A stretch of 64,000 nt of DNA from Streptomyces nymphaeiformis (lineage in GTDB: Bacteria > Actinomycetota > Actinomycetes > Streptomycetales > Streptomycetaceae): NCBI RefSeq assembly GCF_014203895.1, contig NZ_JACHJY010000008.1:62001-126000 (forward strand), read 5' to 3'. The notes beneath the pieces were generated by a model, which worked only from the letters and a program-made list of their open reading frames with translations, searched no databases and was not told the origin of the DNA. The position numbers and the translations under genes are program-made. Each line of letters starts with the position of its first letter. Position 1 is the first letter of the stretch. Shown piece after piece: positions 7,725 through 16,505 of this stretch.

Positions 7725-8381
7725 GTGGTGCTGGTCAACCCCAACACCTCGACCGCCACCACCGCGATGATGACCGCCATCGCCCGGCGCACCCTGGGGC
7801 CGACCCGCCCCGTCCGGGGCGTGACCGTCGCCCGGGGCCCGCGCATGCTCACCGACCCGGACGCCCTGCGGGCCGCCGCCCCCGAGGTCCTCGCCGCCGG
7901 CCTGCGCGCCACCGCCGGGGGCGACTGCGCCGCCCTCCTCGTCGCCGCCTTCGGCGACCCGGGCCTCGCGGCACTGCGCGCGGCGCTCGCCCCGACCGGG
8001 GTCCCGGTGGTCGGCCTCGGCGAGGCGGCGCTCCTCGAAGCGGCCGCCGACGGAACGCCCTTCGGCATCGCCACCACCACCCCGCTCCTCGCCGACGCCA
8101 TCCACGCGCGCGTGACCGCCCTCGGCCTCGGCGACCGGTACACCGGCCTCCGGCTCACCGCCGGCTCCCCCGAGCGGCTCTCGGCCGACCCGGCGCTCCT
8201 CCTCGACCGTCTCGAGCGCGCCGTCCGTGCCAGCGCCGAACGCGACGGCGCCCGCGCCGTCGTCATCGGCGGCGGCCCGCTCGGCGAGGCGGCCGAGGAA
8301 CTCCACGCCCGCTGCGCGGTCCGCGTCGTCGCCCCGATCCCGGCGGCCTGCCGCGCGCTCACCCGCCTGCTGACGGGCTGA
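7725..8381 (+). CDS. Asp/Glu/hydantoin racemase-family protein lacking both catalytic cysteines
   Basis: 218 residues. LVNPNTSTATTAMM at the start and the later GDPG and IGGGPLGEAA blocks place it in the Asp/Glu/hydantoin racemase superfamily, which includes allantoin racemase (HpxA-like). In hydantoin/allantoin racemases the first catalytic Cys sits in a (A/G)CF-DPG motif; here it reads AAFGDPG. The second sits in a GC-(A/T)-G/P motif; here it reads GGGPL. So both expected cysteines are replaced. It may be a non-racemase member, such as another isomerase or decarboxylase, acting in purine or hydantoin breakdown. The start is uncertain: GTG 7725 or 7728 are the only reasonable in-frame codons, with a weak ribosome site. 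Confidence 0.65.
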   Translation: MVLVNPNTSTATTAMMTAIARRTLGPTRPVRGVTVARGPRMLTDPDALRAAAPEVLAAGLRATAGGDCAALLVAAFGDPGLAALRAALAPTGVPVVGLGEAALLEAAADGTPFGIATTTPLLADAIHARVTALGLGDRYTGLRLTAGSPERLSADPALLLDRLERAVRASAERDGARAVVIGGGPLGEAAEELHARCAVRVVAPIPAACRALTRLLTG

Positions 8382-8496
8382 CGCCGCCGGGCCGGTGAGA
8401 GACGGGCCGCCGGCCGCCGGGCGCCGGGTGATCGGCTGACGCCGGAAGGGCGCCGCGTACCGTGCCGACGGCCCACCACCCGCGGACACCCGGAGT

Positions 8497-9087
8497 TCAC
8501 CGCTCCACCGCGATCCGCCGTCGGCACTCCGCGCCCAGCGAGGGGTAGGCGGCGGCGATCGCCTCGTACGTCCGCCGCCTCAGCAGCCGCTCGGCCTCGC
8601 CCCGGCCGGTCTCCCCGTACAGCCCGTCGAGCAGCGACTCGTACCGCGACAAGGCGTGCCGCAGATAGCTCACCTGCCACCGCACGAGCGCCCCGGCGGG
8701 CGGGCCGCCCCGGTCCGGGCCGGGACTTCGGGCCTCCAGGAGATGCCGGTGCCGCGCGGCCCGCCGCTCCAGTTCGGGCCCCGGCAGCAGGGGCACCTCG
8801 ATCGGTTCCGCGCGGATCGCGGTCAGGACGGCGGCCCGCCGCCGCTCGGCGTGGACCCCGGCGGCCGAGGCCCGGGCCCGGCAGAGCGTCGCCGTCTCGG
8901 TGAACTCGGGGGTCCGCTCCACCGTCTCCACCCGGGCGAGGAGATAGAGCCGCACGGGCGCGAGGGACCAGCGGCGCGGATCGCGGCCCTGCACGTCGGG
9001 CGTGCCGAGCAGGTCCCGCACCATCGCGTCGGTCCAGCCGCGCCCGCGCACCCCGGCGAGCGAGACATAGGTCGTACGGTCCGTCAT
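8497..9087 (-). CDS. Hypothetical protein, HTH-like N-terminus
   Basis: 196 residues, ATG at 9087 behind AGGGGGAA. I do not recognise a characterised family. The N-terminus (residues 7-55: YVSLAGVRGRGWTDAMVRDL, then LGTPD and PVRLYLLARVE) resembles a short helix-turn-helix-like module seen at the start of several actinobacterial proteins of unknown function. The rest is mostly helical, rich in Arg, Glu and Ala, with no membrane segment or signal peptide. It stands alone between the convergent racemase-like gene and the divergent lipoprotein gene. Nothing suggests transfer. Confidence 0.6.
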   Translation of the reverse strand: MTDRTTYVSLAGVRGRGWTDAMVRDLLGTPDVQGRDPRRWSLAPVRLYLLARVETVERTPEFTETATLCRARASAAGVHAERRRAAVLTAIRAEPIEVPLLPGPELERRAARHRHLLEARSPGPDRGGPPAGALVRWQVSYLRHALSRYESLLDGLYGETGRGEAERLLRRRTYEAIAAAYPSLGAECRRRIAVER

Positions 9088-9229
9088 GATTCCCCCTGGG
9101 TCGACTACGGAGCGTGACGATTCCAGTGAAGCGCACCCCACTGACAACGCCCCCTCGTCGACCTCTTGCCGTTCCGGCTCCGGCTGTGCGATATAGGTCT
9201 GGACCTTTTCGACGGACGGAGGCCGGCCC

Positions 9230-10201
9230 GTGCAACGCCCGCTCGCCGCAAGCCTGTTGACTGCCCTCGCGCTCGCGATGACCCTCGCCCTCGGCGCCTG
9301 CTCCAGCGCCGTCGCCCCCGCGCCGAAGGACACCCGGGCGCCCGCCGCCCCCACCGGAGTCACCGCCGTCGCCGGCAGCGCGAGCACCGTGCACGTCATG
9401 TGGAGCGCGGCCGGCGACGACCGTGCCGTCGCCGGATACGCCGTCTACCGAGAGGGCCGCAAGGTCAGGGACCTCCCCGCCACCACCCTGATGACGGACG
9501 TCGTCGGCCTCGCCCCCGCGACCCGCCACCGGTTCACCGTCCGCGCCCGCGACGCCGCCGGCAACGTCTCGCCCCCGAGCGCCACCGTCACGGCCACCAC
9601 CCTCCCCGCCGTCTCCGAGGACCGCACGCCCCCGACCGCCCCGACCGCCCTCCGCGTCACCGCCGAGGGCAGCCGCGCCGCCACCCTCCGCTGGTTCCCG
9701 GCCCGCGACGACACCCGGGTCACCGCGTACGACGTCTACCAGGCCGACGCCCGCATCCACACCGTCCCCGGCACCGCCACCACCGCCCACCTCACCGGCC
9801 TGCGCCCCGGCACCGCCTACGCGTTCACCGTCCGGGCCCGCGACGCCGCCGAGAACTCCTCCCCGGACAGCACCCCCGCCGACCTCACCACCGCCCCGTC
9901 CCCGGGCGCCCCGCCGAACACCGCCCCCAAGGACCTCGACGCCACGGCGGGCAAGGGCGAGATCACCCTCACCTGGACCCCGCCGAAGACGGGCGCCCCC
10001 GTCACCCACCACGAACTCCACCTCAACGGCCGCTTCGCCACCACCATCGTCTGGGGCGCCACCCCACCCCCCGGCCGCGCCACCTACACCTTCCCGGTCC
10101 AGGACCCCCCGGGCACCCGCTACACCATCACCCTCCGCGCCCAGCTCCCGGACGGCACCTGGGGCGACTTCTCCGCACCGAGGACCGTGGTCGTGCGCTG
10201 A
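9230..10201 (+). CDS. Lipoprotein with three fibronectin type III domains
   Basis: 323 residues. A lipoprotein signal peptide ends in LALGAC with the lipid-modified Cys at residue 24, so the protein is probably anchored outside the cytoplasmic membrane. Three FN3 repeats follow, at roughly residues 38-125, 132-220 and 230-323. The first two share VRARDAAGN/EN, the classic F-strand pattern (YxFTVRARDAA). FN3 arrays in Streptomyces usually act as spacers in secreted glycosidases, but no catalytic domain is attached here. A carbohydrate or protein adhesion role is possible. The GTG at 9230 has GGAGG 8 bases ahead. A 140-bp gap follows with short imperfect GTGCGCCGACTGCG repeats (about 10220-10250). 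Confidence 0.8.
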   Translation: MQRPLAASLLTALALAMTLALGACSSAVAPAPKDTRAPAAPTGVTAVAGSASTVHVMWSAAGDDRAVAGYAVYREGRKVRDLPATTLMTDVVGLAPATRHRFTVRARDAAGNVSPPSATVTATTLPAVSEDRTPPTAPTALRVTAEGSRAATLRWFPARDDTRVTAYDVYQADARIHTVPGTATTAHLTGLRPGTAYAFTVRARDAAENSSPDSTPADLTTAPSPGAPPNTAPKDLDATAGKGEITLTWTPPKTGAPVTHHELHLNGRFATTIVWGATPPPGRATYTFPVQDPPGTRYTITLRAQLPDGTWGDFSAPRTVVVR

Positions 10202-10342
10202 GTGTGCTGAGTACGCCGACTGCGTCGAGTGCGCCGACTGCGCCGAACTTCCCTGCCTCTGGCCGAAATCGCACCCTTTCGCTCAACCTGACGGCACCTC
10301 ACCCTGCGAACAGGGGAAGCGACAGGCCGTTGGGGGGCGCCG

Positions 10343-11419
10343 ATGTCCGAACCGACCTCCGACCCGCTCTACGTACCCGCCCTGCCCGCCCGGCCGAGCG
10401 CGCTCGTCGCGTACGGCCTGCTGGCGCCGGAGCTCCGGGCCGTCGTCGCGCCGCTCTGGACCGTCCCGCCCCGCGTCGGCCACGAGCGGACCCCCGGAGG
10501 CCCGTCCCGCCCCCTCGACCCCGACCCCGCCGCACTCGGCGACCACGTGCGCCTGGCCCTGGCGCGCATCGCGCGCGTGCAGCGCGACCGGCCGGCCTGG
10601 GTCGACACCGGCCACGTCGAGCGCGAGCCGGGCTTCCCCGGCCTCGGCGCGGTCCGGCCCCCGCTGCGGCCCGTCACCGGCATCGAGCGCGCCGCCGGCG
10701 CACAGGTGGCCTGCGCCGAGGCGGCCCGCGCGGGCGGCACCGGCCTCGGCATCCGCGTACGCCCGGACGGCGGCGGGCCGACGGCGGAGGCGCTGTGCCG
10801 GCTCCTCGAACGGATCGCGTCCGCCCGGTGCCCCCTGGACCTCCTCCTCGACCTGGGCGCGGTCGACGAGGACCAGGGCGCCGACCTCACGGCGCTCCAG
10901 GCCCTGAACGTCCTCGCCCCCCTCCACCCCTGGCGCACCGTCGTGCTCCTGGCCGGCGCCTTCCCCCGTACCCGCCCCGAGGCGTACGGAGCGCCCCTGG
11001 CCGAGTCGTGCCGGGTCGACCGCCTCCTCCCCGGCCTGCTCCGCCACGCCGCCGACGGCCCCGGCCCGCGGCCCGTCCACGGCGACTACGGGGCGCACGA
11101 CGCGGCGAGCGCCGACCGGGTCTCCGACACGGGGGACGACCCGTTCCGCGGGGCGCTGCGCTACACCGCCGAGCAGGCCTTCCTCATCGGCGAGGTCCCG
11201 GCCGAGTCCGGCCACCACCTCCGGGTCCGCGCGCTCGCCCGCGAGATCGTCGCCTCCCCGCACTACAGGGGAGCGGAGTACAGCGAGGGGGACCGCTGGC
11301 TCCGCGTCTGCGCCGACGGCAGCGGCCTGCCCGGCACCGGGCACCCCGACCTCTGGATCCGTGCCGGCCACAACCAGCACCTGACCCATGTGGCCCGCGA
11401 ACTGCGGCGACACTCCTGA
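10343..11419 (+). CDS. Beta family protein (phage T4 beta-protein-like)
   Basis: 358 residues. The N-terminal LYVPALPARPSALVAYGLL, the central LDLLLDLGAVDEDQG and the late block EVPAESGHHLRVRALAREIV fit the Beta_protein family, named after a phage T4 protein and common in bacterial accessory regions. Members are about 350 residues and uncharacterised, sometimes encoded in defence islands. There is no signal peptide or membrane segment. The downstream 611-residue gene starts only 3 bp after the stop, so the two are likely translated together and may form a two-gene functional unit. The family match is by pattern recognition only. Confidence 0.55.
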   Translation: MSEPTSDPLYVPALPARPSALVAYGLLAPELRAVVAPLWTVPPRVGHERTPGGPSRPLDPDPAALGDHVRLALARIARVQRDRPAWVDTGHVEREPGFPGLGAVRPPLRPVTGIERAAGAQVACAEAARAGGTGLGIRVRPDGGGPTAEALCRLLERIASARCPLDLLLDLGAVDEDQGADLTALQALNVLAPLHPWRTVVLLAGAFPRTRPEAYGAPLAESCRVDRLLPGLLRHAADGPGPRPVHGDYGAHDAASADRVSDTGDDPFRGALRYTAEQAFLIGEVPAESGHHLRVRALAREIVASPHYRGAEYSEGDRWLRVCADGSGLPGTGHPDLWIRAGHNQHLTHVARELRRHS

Positions 11420-11422
11420 GCG

Positions 11423-13258
11423 GTGGTCCTTGCCCGCCGTAACCGGTTCCCCGGAATTACCCTGGGAAGCGTGGCCGGGACCGTTCTCACCAACACCGGG
11501 CTCGACAGCTTCCTCGACGGAGCGCCCGAGCATCGTGACCCCGCGTTCGTGCGGGCCGCCGAAGCGGTCCTCGGACTGCTCGCCCTGCGCGGCGCCGACC
11601 GGACGACGGGCGTGCCCGAGCCGACGCCCGGGCTCGTGCGGCAGCTCCTGGTGGAGGACCTGCCGATCTTCGTGTACGCGCCGCCCGGACAGCTCGCCGC
11701 CTATCCGGCCGTCCTCGGGGCCCTCGCCGCACGGTTCGACGGAGGGCGGCGCGAGCGCATCGCGGCGGTCGTCGCCGAGTCCGCGCCCGACTTCGAGCGC
11801 GCCATGACCGACCCGGGAAACCTCACCTGGCACCGCTGGTACGCCTCGCTCCTGCGGACGGTCGGCGCCGACCTCGCCGACCCCGAGGACGTACGCCGCC
11901 GGCTCGCCGCCCTGGACGGGGCGCCGCTCCCCGACGGGGTGCGCCGCGCCCACCTCATGGGGCGGACCGCCCTCGCGGACGTCCTGCTCTCCGAGGCCCT
12001 CACGCGCGCGTACGTGCGGGACGCCGAAGCACCCCCGGCCGCCGGGCCGCTGCTCACCGACCACGCCGTCGCGACCGGCATCGGGCAGCTCGCCGCCGCG
12101 CTCCAGGACCGGTGGACCGCCGCCGGGCTGGCCGAGCAGCTCGCAGGGCCGTACGCGCGGTTCGCGCCGGGACCCGACGCCTTCCCCCACCTCGTCCTCG
12201 CCGACGCCCTCCTCGACGAGCACCTGGACTACTACGGGGACCCCGCCGCCCCCGTGCCCCCGCCGCCCGCGATCGAGGCCGGGCCCGTCGAGGAGGACGC
12301 CGACAGCCTGATCGGCGCCGTCGAGGAGCTCGCGGAGGAGGAGTTCGAGCCGTACGGGGGCGAGGCGCCGCACCTGCTGTACGCGGTCTACCAGCGGGGC
12401 TGCGCGGCCGAGTCCGTCGCCCGCAAGGCCGCCGAGTACGAGGACTGGTCCGTCGACCCGGACCTGGAGGACCTGCCCGTGGCGGTGCCGGACACGGCGC
12501 CCGACGCGTACACCGTCCCGCCCGTTCCGGAGCTCGTACGGCTCCTCGGCACGGCCGACCTGAACGAGGCCGACCGGGACCGGCTCGAAGGCCCGGGCCG
12601 CGACCTCGCCGTGGTCCTCGACCGCCTCGCCGCCACCGGCCTCGTCTTCCGCCGCGGCGACGCCTTCGGGCTCACCCCGCGCGGCGCGGGAGCCGTGCGC
12701 TACCTGCTCGCCGTGCGCGGGGTCACCGCGCCCGACGCCGCCGAGGCGGCCGCCTGGACCGCGCCGGACGTGGTCGCCGCCGCCGGGGGCTGGTCGGCCT
12801 CCGTCGCCGCGCGCGTACTGGCCGACTGGCTCCACGCGCGCGGGGACTCCGCCGAGGCCTGGTCCCAGCTGCTCGCCGCCCTCGGCACCGTCCACGCCGG
12901 CGCCTCCGAGGCGGCCGCCACCCGCGGCCTCTTCGCCGTCCTGGACACCGCCGGAGCGCCGCCCGAGGCGCTGCGCGGCGCCCTCCGCGACCCGGTCATC
13001 GGCGCGTACGCCCTGGAAGCCCTGCGCGAGCGGGGCGAGCCGGCGGACCCGATCCAGGTCCGGCTCTCGGCCCGGGCCCTGCACGTCCTCGACGCGCTGC
13101 CCGCCAAGAAGGGCCCGCTGGAGTCCCGCCGCGCCGCCTTCGACACGGCGGCGGCCGGCTGGCCCGGCGGTTCCGCCGCCCTGGTCCGCGCGATGGCCGC
13201 GGCGGACCGCCACGAGGCCGAGCGGGTCCTGCGCCCGCTCGGCATCACCCTCCCGTGA
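11423..13258 (+). CDS. Uncharacterised large protein, partner of the beta-family gene
   Basis: 611 residues, not recognised. Mostly alpha-helical and Ala/Leu/Asp rich. A highly acidic Pro-rich linker lies at about residues 272-320 (PPPPAIEAGPVEEDADS, later VEELAEEEFEPYG). A winged-helix-like stretch follows at about 385-430 (RDLAVVLDRLAATGLVFRR, then FGLTPRGAGAVRYLL). The C-terminal 150 residues look like HEAT-type helical pairs. No membrane segment or known catalytic motif is visible. The start is uncertain: GTG 11423 gives tight coupling to the beta-family gene, and an in-frame GTG at 11471 is an alternative. Functional inference is limited to partnership with the gene upstream. Confidence 0.6.
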   Translation: MVLARRNRFPGITLGSVAGTVLTNTGLDSFLDGAPEHRDPAFVRAAEAVLGLLALRGADRTTGVPEPTPGLVRQLLVEDLPIFVYAPPGQLAAYPAVLGALAARFDGGRRERIAAVVAESAPDFERAMTDPGNLTWHRWYASLLRTVGADLADPEDVRRRLAALDGAPLPDGVRRAHLMGRTALADVLLSEALTRAYVRDAEAPPAAGPLLTDHAVATGIGQLAAALQDRWTAAGLAEQLAGPYARFAPGPDAFPHLVLADALLDEHLDYYGDPAAPVPPPPAIEAGPVEEDADSLIGAVEELAEEEFEPYGGEAPHLLYAVYQRGCAAESVARKAAEYEDWSVDPDLEDLPVAVPDTAPDAYTVPPVPELVRLLGTADLNEADRDRLEGPGRDLAVVLDRLAATGLVFRRGDAFGLTPRGAGAVRYLLAVRGVTAPDAAEAAAWTAPDVVAAAGGWSASVAARVLADWLHARGDSAEAWSQLLAALGTVHAGASEAAATRGLFAVLDTAGAPPEALRGALRDPVIGAYALEALRERGEPADPIQVRLSARALHVLDALPAKKGPLESRRAAFDTAAAGWPGGSAALVRAMAAADRHEAERVLRPLGITLP

Positions 13259-13267
13259 CGGCCTTCG

Positions 13268-14413
13268 CTAGTTCGCCGAGAGGTACATCCCGGACGTCCC
13301 CGTCCCCGCCGTGTTCCGGCAGCTGCGGTTCCCCGTCGGGACGGCGTTGATCAGGGCCAGGCACTTGCCGAGGGCCTGCTGGCCGTAGGCGTTGGGGTGC
13401 ATCGACTCCTGGACGAGGCCCTGCGTGCTCTGGCTGTCGATCCAGCGCGCCCACTCGCTCGTCGCCGCCGACGGGGGCACGGTCGACGTGACCTGCCGGC
13501 TCGCCTTCGCGCAGACCTCACGGCCCTGGAGCGCGTCCCGCAGGTCCAGGAACTGCACGCCCTTCGCCGCGGCGACGCCCTTGAGGCGGTCGGCGATCTG
13601 GGGGACCAGGGAGTCGCGGGCCCAGTCGGAGTCGGCGTTCCAGAAGGGGCAGCCGCCGGTGTTGGTACGGGACCAGCCGCTCTCGCCGTACCGGTTGTCG
13701 GCGGAGCGCGGGATGGGGGAGGGGTACGACTGGAGGACGATCCGGTAGTCGCCGGCGGCGTACCCGGCGGCGGTCATGACCGCCCGGATCTCGTCGACGG
13801 ACCGGCCGACGTCGGCCATCACGCCGTCGATCTTCGCGTCGACGACGGCCTGCTGGTCGTCGTGGCAGTACGAGTACCAGACGATGTAGTCGCTCGCGCA
13901 GGTGCTGATGATGTCGGCGAAGCCGAGGTCGTTGCCGCCGATGGACAGCGCGATCAGCTTGACGTCGTTCGCGGCGGCCACGGCCGCCAGCTGGTCGGCC
14001 TGGGGCGCCTCGCCCTTGTACGCCTGGCCGCCCTGGGAGGCGCGGAAGACGTTCTCCGTCGTTGCCCCGGAGCAGGCGAGGTTGATCAGCGAGCTCGCGA
14101 TCGGGCCGGCGCTCTTCACCTCGGCGGTGTCCGAGCGGTCGCAGCCGCCGGCGGTGGAGCCGTACACCCGGGACGGGTCGTAGGTGCTGCCCGTCCAGGC
14201 GCGGTCGGTGCCGTTGCGGCTGCCGGAGTTCGTGAGGCTGTTGCCCAGCCACCGTCCGGCCTCGCCGGAGATGTAGCTGTCGCCCATGGTGACGACGGCG
14301 GTGGGGCCCGTGCCGGGAGCGGCGTGGGCGGCCGGGGCGGCGACGGAGGCGAGCCCGGCGGCGGTACACAGTGCCAGGAGTGCGCGCAGCGCACGGTGGG
14401 GGGTCGAAGGCAT
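13268..14413 (-). CDS. Secreted SGNH/GDSL-type esterase or lipase
   Basis: 381 residues from the ATG at 14413, which has AGGAG 7 bases ahead. A Sec-type signal peptide (about residues 1-31, ending AAHA) is followed by block I GDSYISGE with the catalytic Ser, block III GGNDLGF, and block V SMHPNAYGQ with the catalytic Asp-His equivalent. Several cysteines probably form disulphides outside the cell. It should hydrolyse ester bonds of lipids or acetylated polymers extracellularly, but the substrate cannot be read from the sequence. Its 3' end faces the 611-residue gene only 9 bp away (convergent). Confidence 0.88.
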   Translation of the reverse strand: MPSTPHRALRALLALCTAAGLASVAAPAAHAAPGTGPTAVVTMGDSYISGEAGRWLGNSLTNSGSRNGTDRAWTGSTYDPSRVYGSTAGGCDRSDTAEVKSAGPIASSLINLACSGATTENVFRASQGGQAYKGEAPQADQLAAVAAANDVKLIALSIGGNDLGFADIISTCASDYIVWYSYCHDDQQAVVDAKIDGVMADVGRSVDEIRAVMTAAGYAAGDYRIVLQSYPSPIPRSADNRYGESGWSRTNTGGCPFWNADSDWARDSLVPQIADRLKGVAAAKGVQFLDLRDALQGREVCAKASRQVTSTVPPSAATSEWARWIDSQSTQGLVQESMHPNAYGQQALGKCLALINAVPTGNRSCRNTAGTGTSGMYLSAN

Positions 14414-14656
14414 GGCTGTGCTCCTGCGGTATGCGGTGACGCAGTGACGTGGGGGACAGCCGCCGGCCGGTGGCATGGCGGAATCTCGCACGGCGTGGCT
14501 TGTTACCGCTAGGTAGCTGCATATCTCGGTTCCGTCACGTCCCCTGTGCCCCGCCCGGGAACGCGACGGGGCCCCGCCCCGGTGCTGTGCGACACCGAGG
14601 GCGAGGCCCTGTTCAGAAGGCGTGCGGCCGCTGTGCGGTCGGCCGACGTGCGTGCG

Positions 14657-16279
14657 TCAGCCGACCAGCTGCTCGTACGCGGGAAGGGTCAGGAAGTCCG
14701 CGTAGTCCGCGTCCAGGGAGACGTGCAGGAGCAGGTCGTGGGCCTGCTGCCACTTGCCGGCCGCGAAGGCCTCCTCGCCGATCTCGGCGCGGATCGCGGC
14801 CAGCTCCTCGGCGGCGACCTTGCGGGCCAGCTCGGGGGTGGCGGTCTGGCCGTTCTCGAAGACGACGCCCGCGTTGATCCACTGCCAGATCTGGGAACGG
14901 GAGATCTCGGCGGTGGCCGCGTCCTCCATCAGGTTGAAGATGGCGACGGCGCCGAGGCCGCGCAGCCACGCCTCGATGTAGCGGATGCCGACCTGCACGG
15001 CGTTGCGCAGACCCTCGTACGTGGGCTTCGCGTCGAGCGAGTCGATCGCGATGAGGTCGCCCGGCGCGACGGAGACGTCCTCGCGGAGGCGGTCCTTCTG
15101 GTTGGGCTTGTCGCCGAGGACGGCGTCGAAGGAGGCCATCGCGATCGGGACCAGGTCGGGGTGGGCGACCCAGGAGCCGTCGAAGCCGTCGCCGGCCTCG
15201 CGGTCCTTGTCGGCCTTGACCTTCTCGAAGGCGACCTTGTTGACCTCGGCGTCCTTGCGGGACGGGATGAACGCCGCCATGCCGCCGATCGCGTGCGCGC
15301 CGCGCTTGTGGCAGGTGCGCACGAGGAGTTCGGTGTACGCGCGCATGAACGGGGCGGTCATCGTGACCGCGTTGCGGTCCGGAAGGACGAACTTGGCTCC
15401 GCCGTCACGGAAGTTCTTGACGATGGAGAAGAGATAGTCCCAGCGGCCCGCGTTGAGGCCGGCGGCGTGGTCGCGGAGCTCGTAGAGGATCTCCTCCATC
15501 TCGTACGCGGCCGTGATGGTCTCGATGAGGACCGTGGCGCGGACGGTGCCCTGCGGGATGCCGACGTAGTCCTGCGCGAAGACGAAGACGTCGTTCCAGA
15601 GGCGGGCCTCCAGGTGCGACTCCGTCTTCGGGAGGTAGAAGTACGGGCCCTTGCCGAGGTCGATCAGACGCTGGGCGTTGTGGAAGAAGTACAGGCCGAA
15701 GTCGACGAGCGCGCCGGGCACCGGGCGTCCGTCGAAGGTGAGGTGACGCTCCTCCAGGTGCCAGCCGCGCGGCCGCATCACGACGGTGGCGAGCTCGTCG
15801 GCGGGCTTCAGTGCGTACGACTTGCCCGAACGCGGGTCCGTGAAGTCGATGTTGCGGGTGTACGCGTCGATCAGGTTGACCTGGCCGAGGACGACGTTCT
15901 CCCAGGTCGGCGCGGAGGCGTCCTCGAAGTCGGCGAGCCAGACCCTGGCGCCGGAGTTGAGCGCGTTGATCGTCATCTTGCGGTCGGTCGGGCCGGTGAT
16001 CTCGACACGGCGGTCGTTCAGGGCCGCCGGGGCCGGCGCGACCTTCCAGGAGTCGTCGGCGCGGATCGCGGCGGTCTCCGGAAGGAAGTCCAGGGTGGAG
16101 GTGCGGGCGATCTCGGCGCGACGCTCCGCCCGGCGGGCGAGGAGCTCGTCCCGGCGCGGGGTGAACCGCCGGTGCAGTTCGGCGACGAAGGCCAGGGCGG
16201 CCTCGGTGAGCACTTCCTCCTGACGGGGCAGGGGCTCGGCATCGACGACGGCCAGGGGGGACGGCGCTGGTGCGGACAT
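14657..16279 (-). CDS. aceB: Malate synthase A
   Basis: 540 residues, full length for malate synthase A. It condenses glyoxylate and acetyl-CoA to malate. The family signature DHAAGLNAGRWDYLFS is present, preceded by VLIETITAAYEMEEILYELR and followed by MTAPFMRAYTELLV and GAHAIGGMAAFIP, all around the glyoxylate and Mg2+ site. In Streptomyces this copy lies in the purine-catabolism region rather than beside isocitrate lyase. It should therefore consume glyoxylate from allantoicase/ureidoglycolate breakdown. Two palindromes at 16425-16456 lie about 150 bp upstream of the start, supporting co-regulation with allB and hyi. The ATG at 16279 is preceded by GAAGGAAGT. Confidence 0.96.
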   Translation of the reverse strand: MSAPAPSPLAVVDAEPLPRQEEVLTEAALAFVAELHRRFTPRRDELLARRAERRAEIARTSTLDFLPETAAIRADDSWKVAPAPAALNDRRVEITGPTDRKMTINALNSGARVWLADFEDASAPTWENVVLGQVNLIDAYTRNIDFTDPRSGKSYALKPADELATVVMRPRGWHLEERHLTFDGRPVPGALVDFGLYFFHNAQRLIDLGKGPYFYLPKTESHLEARLWNDVFVFAQDYVGIPQGTVRATVLIETITAAYEMEEILYELRDHAAGLNAGRWDYLFSIVKNFRDGGAKFVLPDRNAVTMTAPFMRAYTELLVRTCHKRGAHAIGGMAAFIPSRKDAEVNKVAFEKVKADKDREAGDGFDGSWVAHPDLVPIAMASFDAVLGDKPNQKDRLREDVSVAPGDLIAIDSLDAKPTYEGLRNAVQVGIRYIEAWLRGLGAVAIFNLMEDAATAEISRSQIWQWINAGVVFENGQTATPELARKVAAEELAAIRAEIGEEAFAAGKWQQAHDLLLHVSLDADYADFLTLPAYEQLVG

Positions 16280-16424
16280 GAACTGTCACTTCCTTCAGCG
16301 GGCTTCACGGGCGGTGCCAGGCGGCCGCCGGGCGTCACGGGGCGGCACGGAGTGCCGCAGGCGCCGAGATACGGCCGCGAGCGCCCTCTCAACGACCAAG
16401 GGCTTCTGAACAGTGGATACTAGT

Positions 16425-16456
16425 TTCCTCATGGTGGAAGTTCAATGGTTTGTTGA
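16425..16456. promoter_or_regulatory. aceB upstream palindromes, one of each class
   Basis: TTCCTCATGGTGGAA (16425-16439) matches the TTCCR-N5-YGGAA class with one imperfect pair. TCAATGGTTTGTTGA (16442-16456) matches TCAAC-N5-GTTGA with one mismatch. The two sit side by side with 2 bp between them. This is the only promoter in the window where both classes abut. Confidence 0.55.
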
Positions 16457-16505
16457 TGTCGAGATTCTCCGGATCGACAGAACATGGCGCTCGGTGCCAG
16501 TCCGT

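Noticed and set aside
10283..13213. 976-codon minus-strand frame opposite the beta-family and 611-residue genes
   Set aside because: Low-complexity Gly/Val/Arg composition and no recognisable domain; codon-bias shadow.
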